The translations under genes and the position numbers were made by a program. A stretch of DNA of 64,000 nt, from NCBI GenBank assembly GCA_029339505.1, contig JAQISU010000193.1, positions 191,001-255,000 on the forward strand, written 5' to 3'. Under the pieces are notes generated by a model, which was not told the DNA's origin, made no database searches, and saw nothing but the letters and a program-made list of their open reading frames with translations. The stretch's first letter is position 1. Each line of letters opens with the position of its first letter. Positions 48,631 through 61,393 of this stretch are shown here, piece by piece. This DNA is from Unio delphinus. Taxonomy: Eukaryota > Mollusca > Bivalvia > Unionida > Unionidae.

Positions 48631-49469
48631 ATATATACGGTGTATTTCCTAATTAGCGGCATCATATCTCTTAGGTGGAAGGTGCAACTCTAAAGACCCA
48701 ACATTGTTACAGTTAAAACAAACGTTGCTTTAACAGTCGGGGTTTAACTTCCCTCGACCTGTTACAATTCCGTCCCTTCTTGTCTAAGATAATGTGGTAA
48801 TACTCTTGTAACCGAGTGCAATACATGCTGTATATCACTTGAACGACAAGCACCTTGAAAATATGCTAAAAATAGGCAAACCGACGTATCTCTTCCTGTA
48901 ATGCAATTCATTTAAACTGTTTTAATTATTGTTTAACTCTTTCGCGCAGCTAGGAACCAACAAAAACCCCAACATAAAAAGCTATTCTTTGCGTACTGAA
49001 TCCGTATCAGTAACAACCCCGTACACGAGTTTACAGATAAGACACTTTAAACGCTTGTATATATATGTAATGGTTTGCTAGAATCGTAAACATTCTGTAT
49101 TGTATTAAATATTGAACCCTTGAATACGATTACTTAATATCATGATCCGAAATGTTGTCTATTCATCCAAACCTATTTAGAGCTCGCGTTCGAACACTTT
49201 AAACCTTTATAACTTTAAATGGAAGTATTTGAAAAAGATAACACATTTCTATATTACATAGAAATTGACGAGTTTTTCATTGATGTTCACGTGAATCAAT
49301 TATCCGTTATCATACCTAAGTTTAAGGTTTCCTTCTCGAAACCGAGTTTCGTACTAAAACTATTTTGTGAATACGAAATAAGATACCGACTAAATTATTA
49401 ACCCCCAATAATCACTAGTACTAACGTATATTCTACAAATGACAGCATATACGTAACAGTAAGCTAAAC

Positions 49470-49590
49470 CTGAACGCTCGGATGAACAACAAGAACTGAT
49501 CGATCAATGCTATCTCTCTGCCTGACTGTGTTCGAATCACGGACTCGGCGAATTTTAGTATGTGAGAAAGCTTCAAGTGCATCAACTAAT
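49470..49590 (+). mobile_element. Worn fragment of tRNA-derived SINE
   Basis: Shares the order TCTCTCTGCCTGACTGTGTT, CGAATCACGGACTCG and TATGTGAGAAAGCTTC with the SINE at 9486-9735. Head and tail are not recognisable. Confidence 0.5.
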
Positions 49591-50104
49591 ATGTCATTGT
49601 TATATGTGTCATTGTTACATGTGTTATTTGATTTCTTACTCCACTAATCATACTGATCTGTATTGAGCTTAGAAATGACATTTAACCACTACAAAAATAA
49701 AATGAAATAGTCATACCTATATTGTATAACGCAGTTTTTTTATATACACTACAGTCTCTTTATAACTTTGCCAGGTTATAAATGAACAGATTGCCTGCAT
49801 GTATGTAAATGTTGTACGCATGAAAAAATGAAACACGTCTTAAAGTTAAAAAACTTTATGGATGATTCTTGTTAGATGCAGATTCACCAACGAATATGAT
49901 TATTATGATAATAATATTGTTCAGTAGTTCCGATAATATTAAGCCATATGTTAAAAATAACTCCATGTGCGGGCACGAGTAAAAAGCATTATCTGATTTG
50001 TACATGACGTTGTTAAATGCCATCCATGGATGTAGTCATTATATATTCGGCTGAGTTGCCCCTCCTTTTAAATGTCTGGTTCTGGGTGTCTGATCTTGGC
50101 ATAA

Positions 50105-50440
50105 GAGCTCATAACTGTATTAAAGAATCGTAGGAATCGAAGGGTTCTTGATTTTGATTTGGATGAAGGCGATCGTTATCTCGTTTTGGGGGACAAGAGC
50201 TTCTGCACCAACTGGTCTGCAGAGAACGATGAGAGTTTCTTCAGAGATCTGGCAGAGAAAGATGGGCGTACCATGCTTAGTAGTTTTATTGTCTTCCGAC
50301 AGAGCGGTATGTTTGAAGATATTGTGTTGCCATCCATAGGACTCCACAGCTTATATGTACCAAATATATTTCGGTGGATGGATGTATCAGTTCTGCTAAC
50401 CCCACAATTATTCAGTATCTGTATTCGACATAAATTCTGA
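50105..50440 (+). CDS. Unidentified open frame, possible exon
   Basis: A frame of about 110 codons, open from a stop at 50102 to a stop at 50440, with protein-like composition: DEGDRYLVLGDKSFCTNW, AENDESFFRDLAEKDGRT, MLSSFIVFRQSGMFEDIV. No ATG precedes the interesting part, so it would be an internal exon entered near 50125-50150; a donor could be GTACCA at about 50358. No family recognised. It is the most protein-like unexplained frame in the right third of the window. Confidence 0.3.
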   Translation, partial: ELITVLKNRRNRRVLDFDLDEGDRYLVLGDKSFCTNWSAENDESFFRDLAEKDGRTMLSSFIVFRQSGMFEDIVLPSIGLHSLYVPNIFRWMDVSVLLTPQLFSICIRHKF

Positions 50441-51144
50441 ATGTATTCGGTATCATTTTCTGTGTGAACATTATGTCGGTCCTACTTGTAGATCAAATAT
50501 TATCTGTACTTGTTCAAATTCCATGGTTTAGTCTCATGTGGTCTGTTACATATTCATAGCTGTGTAAATCCATAATGTGATCAGAAAAAGTGATAGATTA
50601 ATCAGTGCTTTTTTTCTGTTTCGTTTCAAAATATTGATCATCCATGGCAATAAATCCATACGCGAATCATGCATAATTTCAACTCATTAATAATTGTCGA
50701 TTGTGCGGATTTGTAAGTCGTATATTATGATTAATTCAATTTATGAACACTGCCATTATCTTTTATTGGTTGTTTAACTCAGTACGCATCTTATGCATGG
50801 CAGGAATTTATGTGCGTGAGTTTAGTGTCAGATTTAATAATTTCTCAATCATTACAGAAATCAACATCTTATTCTACAAATAGGTTTCAGTGTCCTCGCC
50901 ATAATCTGATTCCAACACAAAAAAACTGTTAAAAGTCACAGCTAAAATATTTTGAACTATTCAGCAGTTAACTACTGCAAAGTTTATAGTTACTAAACTC
51001 TTCGAACGTTATTTAACTAAGGGTTCAGTTATGTACGTAAATTTAACGGGGAAAGGCGCACTAAACAATTAATATAAATGACAATTCTCAACCCGATGTA
51101 AAAATATTGAAACAATATAAGTAAAGTTTTGAACCAATAATATA
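50441..51144. other. No gene seen
   Basis: Unique DNA leading to the LINE tail. Nothing recognised. Confidence 0.4.
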
Positions 51145-51233
<89 letters not shown>

Positions 51234-53345
51234 AGACTTTGTATAGCGCCTAATCTTTAGAGACTCTAAGCGCTTTATAACATCTATAATAATGTGACTA
51301 CACGACAAAAAAACAATAAACAAAAAGCACGAAAATGGAGTACATAAAAATATGCTGAAAACATTATACAAAACATTATTGGTCTCTAAGTTTTGTTACC
51401 GCAGTCGAAAAAGATGGAGTTTTAAGAATATTCTTAAATGGGACCTCTGTGTCTTTGTGACTAATTTCAATGGGAAATTCGTTCCACTTCGCCGAACCAT
51501 AGTATGCAAAAGAACGTTGTAGATTAGACTTCGTTTTCATAGTGGGAACAATGAGTATACGATTGTAAGAAGAGGAGCGGAAGTATCTTGCTGGTGTATA
51601 CACATTGGTGAGGCCGGATATGTATGTTGGATTGGAGTCTGTCATTGAAACATAGCACAGAGAACACATTTTGTGTTTGATTCTGTTTCGAATGGATAGC
51701 CAGTGCAGGGCACAGAGCAGTGGTGAGGTGTGCTCTGATAGAGGTACCTAAAACAATATTCGAGCAGCTGTGTTTTGAACGTTTTGAAGTTTCTGGAGTA
51801 AATATTGTGACGAACAAGACAAAACTGAGTTAGAATAGCCCAGTCTTGAAAGTACTAATAAACACACAAGTGTTTTAGTGGCATCAACTAAAAGATATTT
51901 GCGAATTGAACTGGTGCGTCTCAGTTCAAGATGTGCAGCCTTGCATATGTTCGTGGCATGTTGGTGCAAAGCGAGAGTATTATCTAGAGTAACACCTAGG
52001 TTTTGTACTGACTGTGATAATTTAATGTTGGTGTTGCTGATATTTATTGTTTGTGGAAAATAATGTAAATGAGAAAGTCTGTGTTGTGATCAGAATAGCC
52101 TCCGTTTTATCATCATTCATCTGCAACTTGTTACATGTCATCGACGATTTCACATCAGAAATGTCCTTCTCCACTCCTTGGATGGTAGCATCAACTTCAG
52201 TTTGGTGGCTAGACTTGTATATTTGGGTGTCATCAGCGTACAATTGGTGAGACACTGAGTGATGGTCTATGACACTTGAGAGAGGCTGAGTGTATACAAT
52301 GAATTGAAACAGGTCCAATAACAGACCCAAGTGGAACACCACAGCATAGATCAACTGGGCTGGAATGTATTCCATTTGCAGGTACAATTTGTGTCCTGCT
52401 GACTAAGTAGGACTTGAACCACTCTAAGGTTATATTCTGAATGCCAAATACATGATGGAGACGTTGAAGTAATATGTCATGCTCTGTTGTGTCAAACAAA
52501 TCCAGGAGGGTGAGGACTATAATCTTTCCACTATCTAAAGCAGAGGGAATGTCATTAAATACTTTCAGAAGAGTAGTTCCGTACTTTGGCAATGGTGAAT
52601 TGCAGACTGTGCATTGCTTAAAAGACTCTTTGAATTCAAATGAGATATAAGTTGGGTTAGAACAACTTTTTCTAAGATTTTTTTTATATGAATGGGAGAT
52701 TAGAAACTGGGCAGTACCCCTTTAAACCGTTATGGTCATGTTAAGTACTGTATTGGGATAATTTTGCTAAATGGACTATGTTTGTGACGTTCGTTTTAGC
52801 AGCTTAATAGATTTGTTTATGAATAGTGAGTCTGGTGGAAAGCAAAATATTCTGCTTTTCGGCGATAACGTTTAGCAGTGCGAACCTGGTCCCTAACACT
52901 GCTATACCATGGAGAACACATTTTGTGTTGATACTTTGCATTTGGTGCCTGGGGCATGTTTTTCAAGCAATGAACGCAGGCAGTTATCGAGTTGTTTTGC
53001 TGTAGCATGAAAGTAAGTTGTTAGGGCTTCTTGGATGTCATGTATGAATTTGGTTCATTCATCATACGGAGGTTTCTCTTAGTAGCAAATAAAGATGGAG
53101 AGTTAGAGACTGATACATTGAAATTGCATATAATGCAGAGGTGATCTGATTGCAAGTTCGTGGGATACAAGTATGGATTGCAGAATATTATCATCAGGTG
53201 TATGAAGAATTTAGTCTAATTTGTGACCAAGTTGATATGTGGGTTGGTTAACTGACTGTTTAAGATTGAAAACATGAAAGGAATCTAGTAGTTTTGACGT
53301 GTATGACAGAAGTCAAAGTGAAAGTTGAAATCTAGAATAATTAGG
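51145..53345 (-). mobile_element. CR1/L2-like LINE with (AAT)n tail
   Basis: On the minus strand, from 5': end of an AP endonuclease domain (53330-53150, with NLKQSVNQPT and a GHKLD-like motif), a linker with PWYSSVRDQVRTAKR, reverse transcriptase (LDLFDTTEHDILLQRLHHVF, GVPLGSVIGP, YADD at 52231-52242), the VKSSMTCNKLQMNDDKTEA segment, the 3' UTR marker TATAAAGCGCTTAGAG and an (AAT)n tail at 51145-51231. Longest copy of its family here, but broken by stops and frame changes. The 5' end is cut off beside a TA microsatellite. Confidence 0.85.
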
Positions 53346-53349
53346 TTGC

Positions 53350-53352
53350 CAC

Positions 53353-53443
<91 letters not shown>
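53350..53443. repeat. (TA)n microsatellite
   Basis: About 90 bp of nearly pure TA repeat at the truncated 5' end of the LINE. Confidence 0.97.
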
Positions 53444-53446
<3 letters not shown>

Positions 53447-54731
53447 AGAGAGAGAGAGGGGAAAGTGGAAAAGAATATCGATATTATACCATTTCCTACA
53501 AATCTAACAAGCTCAAGAGTAATCGATTATCTCGTGGAACAGTGTTGATACAACGACCTTTAAAGTCAGTCAGAAATTTTTCGTTGTCAAATGTTTAGCA
53601 TTTTATTAGAATGCTTTGTATTTATTTAATCCAACAATTGCTGCCTTTTTCAAGCTAGAAATCATTTTTTCAAATATTAGTTGTTAACATGTATCCCTTT
53701 TATGAGGCTATTAAATAATATAGAACCGTTCTGTCAGTATGTGTGGCTGCGTTTTTGTATACATGATTAGTAATTTAGTGTAGTGTATATCAGGTTTAAT
53801 CTCAGTAGGATAACAAATTTAGTAAATTGCGTGTATGTAGATTTTGGTCGCAAGGGGTATTGTTTTCCCTGACTGCCTGGATAATTCTATATATATGCGG
53901 ACATAAGTCATAATAAAATATTCCAGTCAGAACGAAAATATGAATCATATATTCTGACTTAATATTCATTATAATTCCTTATTCCGTTGATAATATTTAA
54001 AATTTAAAATGAATTTTTTTCGTTTGCAATGCAAGTGTAGGATTATTTTTCTTTGATGCCAATCATAGTATATTTCACTATATGTCTATGCTGAAAGGCA
54101 TGAACTATCTATAGATTATAAATATGTCAATATTTTGCAGGAAACATTGTTAATAATTAATACATTTCTCAGTAATGTGTATGAACATGAATGCTTTCAT
54201 TTCGTTGATTTTTATATGTAATGCTTTATTTCGTTACGATATTTGTTTTTTCGTACATCTATTAAGACGCAAAAATATAACGGTGTACACCTTACGTCGA
54301 TGACTTAAACGACCTTCGCAAACGAAAACGGAGCAAACTAATTGAAATATAGAGTGTTTATTTACGTATCACATCCTCGTACAAGATAACCCGAAACGTT
54401 TGTTTATAGCCATTCAACTCATCTGATGAGCTTAAGTGAAGTATAATTAAAATGGTGTGCCCTGGCAAATACGCCAATTCGATCTGCAATAAAAAAAATA
54501 TGAGTTAAATATAAAACAAGGTGTAAGTAACGTATTGCTGATATAAAATTTAATACTTGCTATTACGTTTGCATTACTGTGATAGAATGGTCTATAATGC
54601 TATTAAGAGAAGAAAAATATTGCAAATGAATGAATGATGTAGAACCCTTCTGTCTCTGCTGATAGTAATGTTACAACTATTAAATCTGCTACGATATCCA
54701 CTACGTCTACTATTGATAGAAACAAGTACAG

Positions 54732-54732
<1 letters not shown>
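53444..54732. other. No gene seen
   Basis: AT-rich unique DNA. Nothing recognised. Confidence 0.4.
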
Positions 54733-54788
<56 letters not shown>

Positions 54789-54953
54789 TAACAATAATAA
54801 TAAAATAATGACAATAATAATAATAATAATAGTAATAATAATAATAAAATAATGACAAAAAAAATAATAATAATAATAAAAATAATAATAATAACAATAA
54901 TAATAATAATAATAATAATAAGTAGTAGTAGTAGTAGTAGTACTAGTAGTTGA
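54733..54953. repeat. (AAT)n with (AGT)n trinucleotide array
   Basis: About 220 bp of interrupted AAT repeat followed by an AGT run. The Tyr- and Ile-only minus-strand frames across it are by-products. No LINE 3' end is visible next to it. Confidence 0.95.
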
Positions 54954-55543
54954 TGTAGTAATCGTACAAGACAAGACATGTATTAATGATCTAAAAAATA
55001 TTTGAAGTAAAAGCTCGAAGTTAAATCAATGTTGGATACAATTGTCGAAAGTTAGTTTTTGAGGTTATAATTATCTATTCTGAGTTATATGCACATCGAT
55101 ACATGTGTCTACCCATCAAATTAGTTTTACATCCCTCAACAAACAAGCATACTTGAAATCGTATACATATACTTTTTCAACGGTACATAATAAATCCAGA
55201 CATAACAAGGTAACTACGTGGATGAAAGATATCTTTACACTAAAAGAAAGTAGATTCTGAAAGACATTTCAAACCTTTGGATGCTATTTGATGTGTACTG
55301 TTCATCTGAACATGTTATTACTGTTTAATAATTTACAAAACATCGTGTAAAGTATAGAAACTGTATTTATGCATATATGACAGCGGATATGAATAACTGA
55401 CAAAACTGCGTTACAGAACAGTTATAGTTTTAAGTACATTTGTACTTGTCAGTTGCCACGGCTGTCTTCCTATTTCAATGATGTAATAGGACAGGAAGTA
55501 ATAATTTTTTTTTACAGTCACTTTATATGTACTTGCCTCTCAC
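54954..55543. other. No gene seen
   Basis: Intergenic or intronic DNA downstream of the last recognised Ly6-type exon. The hydrophobic tail exon expected for a GPI-anchored Ly6 protein was not identified here. Confidence 0.4.
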
Positions 55544-55723
55544 TATCTCACATTTATCATCATTGCAAAGACCGTCTCCACAGCAAATATCGCAAATGTT
55601 GAGTTGCCTTTTTTGTGTTGGTATCATCCGTATTTCACCATACTCCTGAAGATGCTGACGATCAACGCCAGTGGTGACGTTTTGCGAGTTTTCTAGTTCT
55701 ACTATCGTAAGTAGTTGACATTG
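55544..55723 (-). CDS. Ly6/uPAR-type gene, exon C (C-terminal cysteines)
   Basis: On the minus strand an acceptor (GAACTGTCAATTTCAG) precedes exactly 60 open codons, then a possible donor (GAGATA, then GTGAGAGG). Phase 0 at both ends. It opens QCQLL, has a 40-residue stretch without cysteines, and closes with CDICCGDGLCNDDKC, the double Cys followed by xxxLCN that ends Ly6/uPAR (three-finger) domains. If the weak donor is not used, the frame stops 5 codons later. Together with exons A and B it supplies a full set of conserved cysteines. Signal-peptide and GPI-anchor exons were not found. Confidence 0.6.
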
Positions 55724-58700
55724 CTGAAATTGACAGTTCAAAGCTTATAGTGAAATTACTTTAGCTGGGTCAAAGTAATTTAAACATCAATACAAGAAAG
55801 ACTATTATAACATCTAATAACAAATGGACAAGCTTCAAGAAGCTTGTAAAACAATCATTAAATATATTTATAATATGGAGCCATGTCATTGTAGTCCAGA
55901 ATTGGCTCTTGGATGAATTGCTTGCTTATTATATCCGAAGGAGTTTGGTGTAAATGAGCAGTCCACAAAGTCGGTTAAATTGCTTCATTCTTAAGGGACC
56001 TTGTTTGAAACTTAGAAACGTTTGCAAATATACACGACCATTAAGTATCAAATTTGCACATGGATGATCTGCCGATACAAATTTTATCAGCATTTCTCAA
56101 TGAAAAAAAGGATCTTTGATAGAAGATGTATGTATTGTTTCTAAACGTATTTTGTTTAAAATACATATATGACCGAAACATGTCGAAACATATAAAATAA
56201 AATGTTATAAATTATAAATCTGCCATCACATAATGCGACCGTCTCTACATTCAATATGGTGTATTCTACACAGCTTCCCATTTATCGATAATACATTTTT
56301 GACAACATGATTGTTTTCCACTATAAATGTTAAATAACAAGAACATCAATTTAATGTAATGAATATAATTACTGTTACAGAAAATGTTCCAAATTATGGC
56401 GAGGATGCGACAGACAAGAATGGTGTTGCAGTTAATAAGCCATGCCATTTACGAAACTGCAATTATTGTCAAGTAATATAACCATTACATCATAAGTAAA
56501 TTGTATTACACTTCATATATTTCCAATTGTCTTTTCACTTCTTACTAAAATTTGTTTCGATACATATATGTTGGGACAAATATTTTAAAAGCTTTATATT
56601 TGTAATCTGTACAATGACGGGACATGATGTCCAAATAATTGCCAACCCTAAATGGGCTTTTACAGTGTTAGATACATTAGTTTAGTTCACCGGTAGTTCA
56701 ATTTTGGCCTAATCAATTATATTTCGAGGATTTCTGATGGTTAAGGCTAGTAAAAGTTCTTTCTGACTACGATAGAGCGGATTTCATTTCTGGTACGCAA
56801 GGTAAAGTCCCAGACGCTCATACAATTAATAATGCACAATTCTATAATTATAAATATATATTCAAAAGTAGAGTTTTGTTACATATTATAATTCTAAGAG
56901 CGATTGTCCTTCCTAATAAATATAATGTTTGATAAGGAATAAATAAGTTTTTAGTATATCCAAGTGCGATGTACATTTGGTTTCATTTGTTTACCTGTTT
57001 GCTGGTTTTAGATTTTCATTTTGTTCCATTGTTTGATATTTTAATTTAATATTGTTTATTGGACTTGATGTTTTAAGAATTAAGTTCATGTCTTTTTGCC
57101 TTGACCTATTTAATTTTCATTGGTAAGCACATAATAATAGAAACACAGAAAATATACCTTGATTCAGAGCGAGTGACAAGTTTAGCAAACAACGTTTTTA
57201 TTTTCTTTTCATTTTTTTCTCAGAATAACTAAAGTTAAGTTAAGGGCATACCTGGACTACATGATATTTATCATGTAACAAACTTCCATTTCTTAAAGGT
57301 TGACCCCAAATCGGGCATCTGTTTGGAGTGTTAGTTAGGCTTATTAATTGTGTATTGAAAAATAATTGTCAGTCTTGCCTTAACCTTTGAGACGTCCAGG
57401 CGTTTTATGTTGTGTCCAGTTTGGGGATATTATTTTATTTTCTTCAAATTATTTTGAATTTATGTGATTGTTATTTGCGGGAAATACTAGCGGTCTAACT
57501 TAATTCTTGGACAAAGACATTTATTACAATTTATACAGAATTCGAAAACTGGAATAATATTTGCTGTAATTCAACAAGAGACGGTTGGTACTACAGCACT
57601 TTGTAGGTTACAATAGACGTCGTCGTCATCCTTTTGAATTTCATCGGGATTCGAATTCAGTTTCATTCAGGACTTTATATTACCGTGGCTTATTTTTTTA
57701 TTGGATTCATTTTGTATTTATTAGTAAAACCTACTTTCTTTCTCTCCTTTCTCACTTGAGATCCCAGGGAGAAAAATCATTTTTTTTTAATTTTAGAAAG
57801 CTGCTTACCTTAACTCTTTTCTGTTATGTTTGTAAGATCGTAGACTCGTAACACATAAAAACTGCTTCTAACGTCCTATAATTGGACTCGGGTTAAGTTA
57901 AACGATCTGTATAGATTGATGAGAGCGTTTTACACGTGCCCATCTAAATTGCTAGATATCAGAGGTATGGTACGGACTAGTGAATTCAACATTTAATGTA
58001 TCGCACATCTAACATGATATTTGCATTATTTGATTCGAATAATAATAATAAATAAGAACAAGTTTAAATCCAGAATTTCTATGTATATTTACTCATATCA
58101 TTATAATGATACAAGTGCTTGCAGCAGGGTGTATCCCATGTTACATGCATCCCTCAGGCTTCCATATATTGCCAAATGCCTTAGTTTCACTTTCCATTTT
58201 TGATGTGTGGTAAATTGGCCATGTTCGTGCAAGCATGACCTTTATCACAATGCCCTTTGGATACTCAATTGGAAAAGTGACAAAAACATGTTCATAACAA
58301 CATAAAAAACCAGCGAACAGTTACTGAGGAACATTCGCACGATCGCAGCCATCAGTAAAGAGAAATAATGAGCAATAATGTCATTGATTTATATGGACCA
58401 ATCCGAACCATAAAGTGATATCTTCACATGCTGTCATATCAAAAATGCTAAACTGCTCATAAGATATGTAAATTGTGCAGACTATGAGATAAACATTATG
58501 TACCTGGTTAAATATTAGTGGATATAAATTTGGCAGTCTAATACTATAAACAGTTCACCAACCTAAAATCTTAAAAATTGTTATTAACCCTGGGTCTTCA
58601 TTAACATGCTTTAAAGACTCGTATTATTATATTTATCGATTTAAAAGTTCTTTAAGGTATGTCTGCATTTATTTAGATCAGGAGCTGGATAATTTCAGTG

Positions 58701-58943
58701 TGCATTAAATCAATAAGCCAAGCATTTTTAAATGTTTCCCACTCGAAACATCCCTATTTAGCAAATTGAAACACTATTTGTCAGAGTTATTACAAAACTG
58801 GCATAATTACTTTCAACTAACTGAGATTGACAACAATCGTCATATAAAATGTATAAAAAGGGAACGGAGTCTTTTCATGCTAGACACCTATCCAAACGTA
58901 ATTCACATGCAAACGAATGCATTAAATTGGTACATTTACTCAC
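55724..58943. other. Presumed intron of the Ly6-type gene; no other gene seen
   Basis: AT-rich DNA between exons C and B. An 88-codon plus-strand frame at 57585-57851 starts without ATG and has no recognisable content. Confidence 0.4.
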
Positions 58944-59012
58944 CAACAGCGGATGGCAACCAAACTCATAGGATTCGACCCCGGCGGTATTTCTCGTTGT
59001 CACACGACAAAC
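58944..59012 (-). CDS. Ly6/uPAR-type gene, exon B
   Basis: A 69 bp exon on the minus strand: acceptor TTTGTTACAG, 23 open codons, strong donor GTGAGTAAATG. Phase 0 at both ends. It reads VCRVTTRNTAGVESYEFGC then HPLL. VC directly follows the E that ends exon A, giving ADDEVC, and YEFGC is the middle-finger cysteine pattern of Ly6/uPAR domains (ExC ... GC). Confidence 0.65.
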
Positions 59013-59384
59013 CTGTAACAAATCAAAACTGATGTTACATAGTATGATAACATTTCAGAATTTTAAACAACAAACCCGAACTAATTGGTATTTATTTAAT
59101 TTTAGTATAACAATAAGTAGCAGAATAAGTAGAGAACATGAAAATAACTAGTTAATTTCAGTTAACCGTAAGACATCTCTCTTGGATTAAGAATTGAAAG
59201 TTTATATACACTAAGAAGAAAAAAACAATAAACCTCAACAATATGCAATGTAAATGTTAAGACTATGATGTACCCATATATAGACTAATGTGTTTGATTC
59301 CTGATTATTGATTTTGGTATCTAATGCGAGTTATGTACGTACTGTTTATCATTATCACTTACTTTCATCGATGACAAAAAAACC
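59013..59384. other. Presumed intron
   Basis: AT-rich DNA between exons B and A of the Ly6-type gene. Nothing else recognised. Confidence 0.4.
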
Positions 59385-59590
59385 TATTGAACACAAAATT
59401 TAATTTTAAAAAATGAACACATATCGCACAAACAATTCAATTTTTAAAAAGGAAACTCTATCGCATACAAAATTAATTTTTGAAAATGAACACCTAACGC
59501 ACACAAAATTTAAATTTGGAAAATGAACGCCTATCGCACAAAAAAATAAGTTTTGTATATAAACACCTATCGCAACATAATTTAATATTA
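59385..59590. repeat. Tandem repeat, about 42-48 bp x 4-5
   Basis: Diverged units around AAAATGAACACCTATCGCAC and ACAAAATTTAATTTTTG, inside the presumed intron between exons A and B. Confidence 0.8.
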
Positions 59591-59930
59591 ATGAATATTT
59601 CAATGTGTAGGTAATTGGATATCAGACGATCCCATTCTAGGAGGATTATTTATGTGTAATGGTTCTACTTTAGCCTTGTAGACAAAACTCATCCGTAGGT
59701 GAGTTGAGTGCATCTGCGACATGATGGATCTATACAACATGTTTATAATTGCCTTAGCTTCCTATTTAGGCTTCGTTTTCCATGTTTTTACCAATTTTAA
59801 TACAGAATGTTGCATCCTCTTGTTATTCTTTGTTCATTCAAGTAATATTTCAACAATCAACGAATTAATGTGCTAGTCTAGGATGCTGACTGAAAATGAC
59901 GATGTGTGACTCTTGATCTGATATAGTTAC

Positions 59931-60043
59931 CTCATCGTCAGCACAGAATTTGATTTTTCGGCACCTATGTAAATCAAGGACATCCCCTTGCCTTGCGTCA
60001 TCATCATCACTACAATGATAGCACTGGTTGTTATAAACGCTTT
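59931..60043 (-). CDS. Ly6/uPAR-type gene, exon A (first cysteines)
   Basis: On the minus strand an acceptor (TATGTCATATTACAG) precedes 113 open bases, then donor GTAACTATATC. The exon takes one base from the preceding exon and ends in phase 0, matching exon B. It reads SVYNNQCYHCSDDDD, then LHRCRKIKFCADDE: CxxC at the start and CX5C before the E are as in Ly6/uPAR domains. A phase-1 entry is usual after the signal-peptide exon in Ly6 genes. Upstream signal exon not found. Likely a secreted or GPI-anchored surface protein; its ligand is unknown. Confidence 0.65.
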
Positions 60044-60458
60044 CTGTAATATGACATAAGAAGTTACATAACAAATGTGGTTCCATATCACATTTTGCGT
60101 AAAAAGAACACACGTTGAATAAAAAAAAATATCACTCTATCACTCAAAATTGTATTATGTTTGTACCGTTGAAATCGCAAGTTAAAGGTCACTGGCCATA
60201 CTCTTACATTTATATGTATATATCATAGTTGTATTACTTTAATAAAAGTAGTCATACTTGCACAAATTTTGTTTTAATTTTGAAGTGTAAAGATGATATA
60301 ATAATTTGATTACTCGAAAATTAAGTATAGAATGATGTTATCTCCCCTTACATAAGATTTCCCACCTATATCGGACGCCAACTGGAATGACGTACATTTA
60401 TCCCCAGAAGAGAAAGTATACGCTTCTTGTTGATAAATTATTACCTTATTACCTTATT
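60044..60458. other. No gene seen
   Basis: Upstream (minus-strand sense) of exon A. No convincing signal-peptide exon was found. Confidence 0.4.
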
Positions 60459-60459
60459 A

Positions 60460-60534
<75 letters not shown>

Positions 60535-60538
60535 TAAT

Positions 60539-60579
<41 letters not shown>
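60459..60579. repeat. (TTA)n then (TAG)n trinucleotide array
   Basis: About 75 bp of TTA repeat followed by about 40 bp of TAG repeat. Confidence 0.97.
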
Positions 60580-61209
60580 TTCATATATACGTCAATATTT
60601 GTCGTTAATGTAAAAAAAAATACAATTAAAACGTAAGTGTCTTTCAAAATTTTTAATTTAAATTGGTTACGTATATGTGGTCTTTAGTATATATAATATA
60701 ATTTAATTTTAGCTGCTTGTCCTGGTTGTACTTGATGTTTTTATTTTAAACCGTGAATTGAAATATGGCGTAATGACACCTTTCATCATGTTAACTTGGT
60801 CGGTAAGTGTTCCGTAGTGTGGTATCTTTTTGTCATGTATGTATTGGTAACGTACGTATTATTAAGCATTATTTATGCTAAAATTAGTCGAAATATTACT
60901 TGATAGATTAATCAAGATATAATTCTCAGACATTTATGAAACGTGATTACATTTCCGAAGGGTTTATTCAATCCAATGACTTTGATTTCATATTATTAGG
61001 TTGTATTATTTATAATAAAACGTACAAGTCAATTTTGAGCGCCTTTTATACTCACAAAACCCCTTGTTTTACAAAAAAAAAATCGCCGTGCATAAATAGT
61101 ATTACCTATGTAGCATGACCTTTTTGGAATGATAGACGTATATTAATACAGCAAAAATGTATGCATTAAGGAAAGAAACGTATGTAATCAGTTAACGTGC
61201 CAGCGACAT
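60580..61209. other. No gene seen
   Basis: AT-rich unique DNA. Nothing recognised. Confidence 0.4.
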
Positions 61210-61334
61210 TGATTTGTCCTGTTTCGATTGCAGGGACAAACTTGGAGACCTAATCATGTTTTGTATCTTATATGTTTTCAGCATGTCTTTATGTTTTTCA
61301 ATTTCATTGCTTTTGTGATTTGTTTTTCTGTTGT

Positions 61335-61393
<59 letters not shown>
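61210..61393 (+). mobile_element. CR1/L2-like LINE 3' tail with (ATT)n
   Basis: Only the last 130 bp or so of the family seen at 22.4 kb: GATTGCAGGGACAAACTTGG, GACCTAATCATGTTTTG and TTTTCAGCATGT in the same order, then (ATT)n at 61336-61393. The usual GTAAAGCGCTTAGAGC block is missing, so the ATT array follows an internally shortened end. Confidence 0.75.

Noticed and set aside
54592..54979. Minus-strand frames of 89-123 codons rich in Tyr, Ile and Leu
   Set aside because: They are translations of the AAT trinucleotide array.
56266..56325. Extra Ly6-type exon with CCQKC
   Set aside because: An acceptor is present, but the required phase does not match exon B, and the frame stops after 18 codons.
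57585..57851. 88-codon plus-strand frame
   Set aside because: No ATG at the start, no recognisable content and poor splice context; likely chance.
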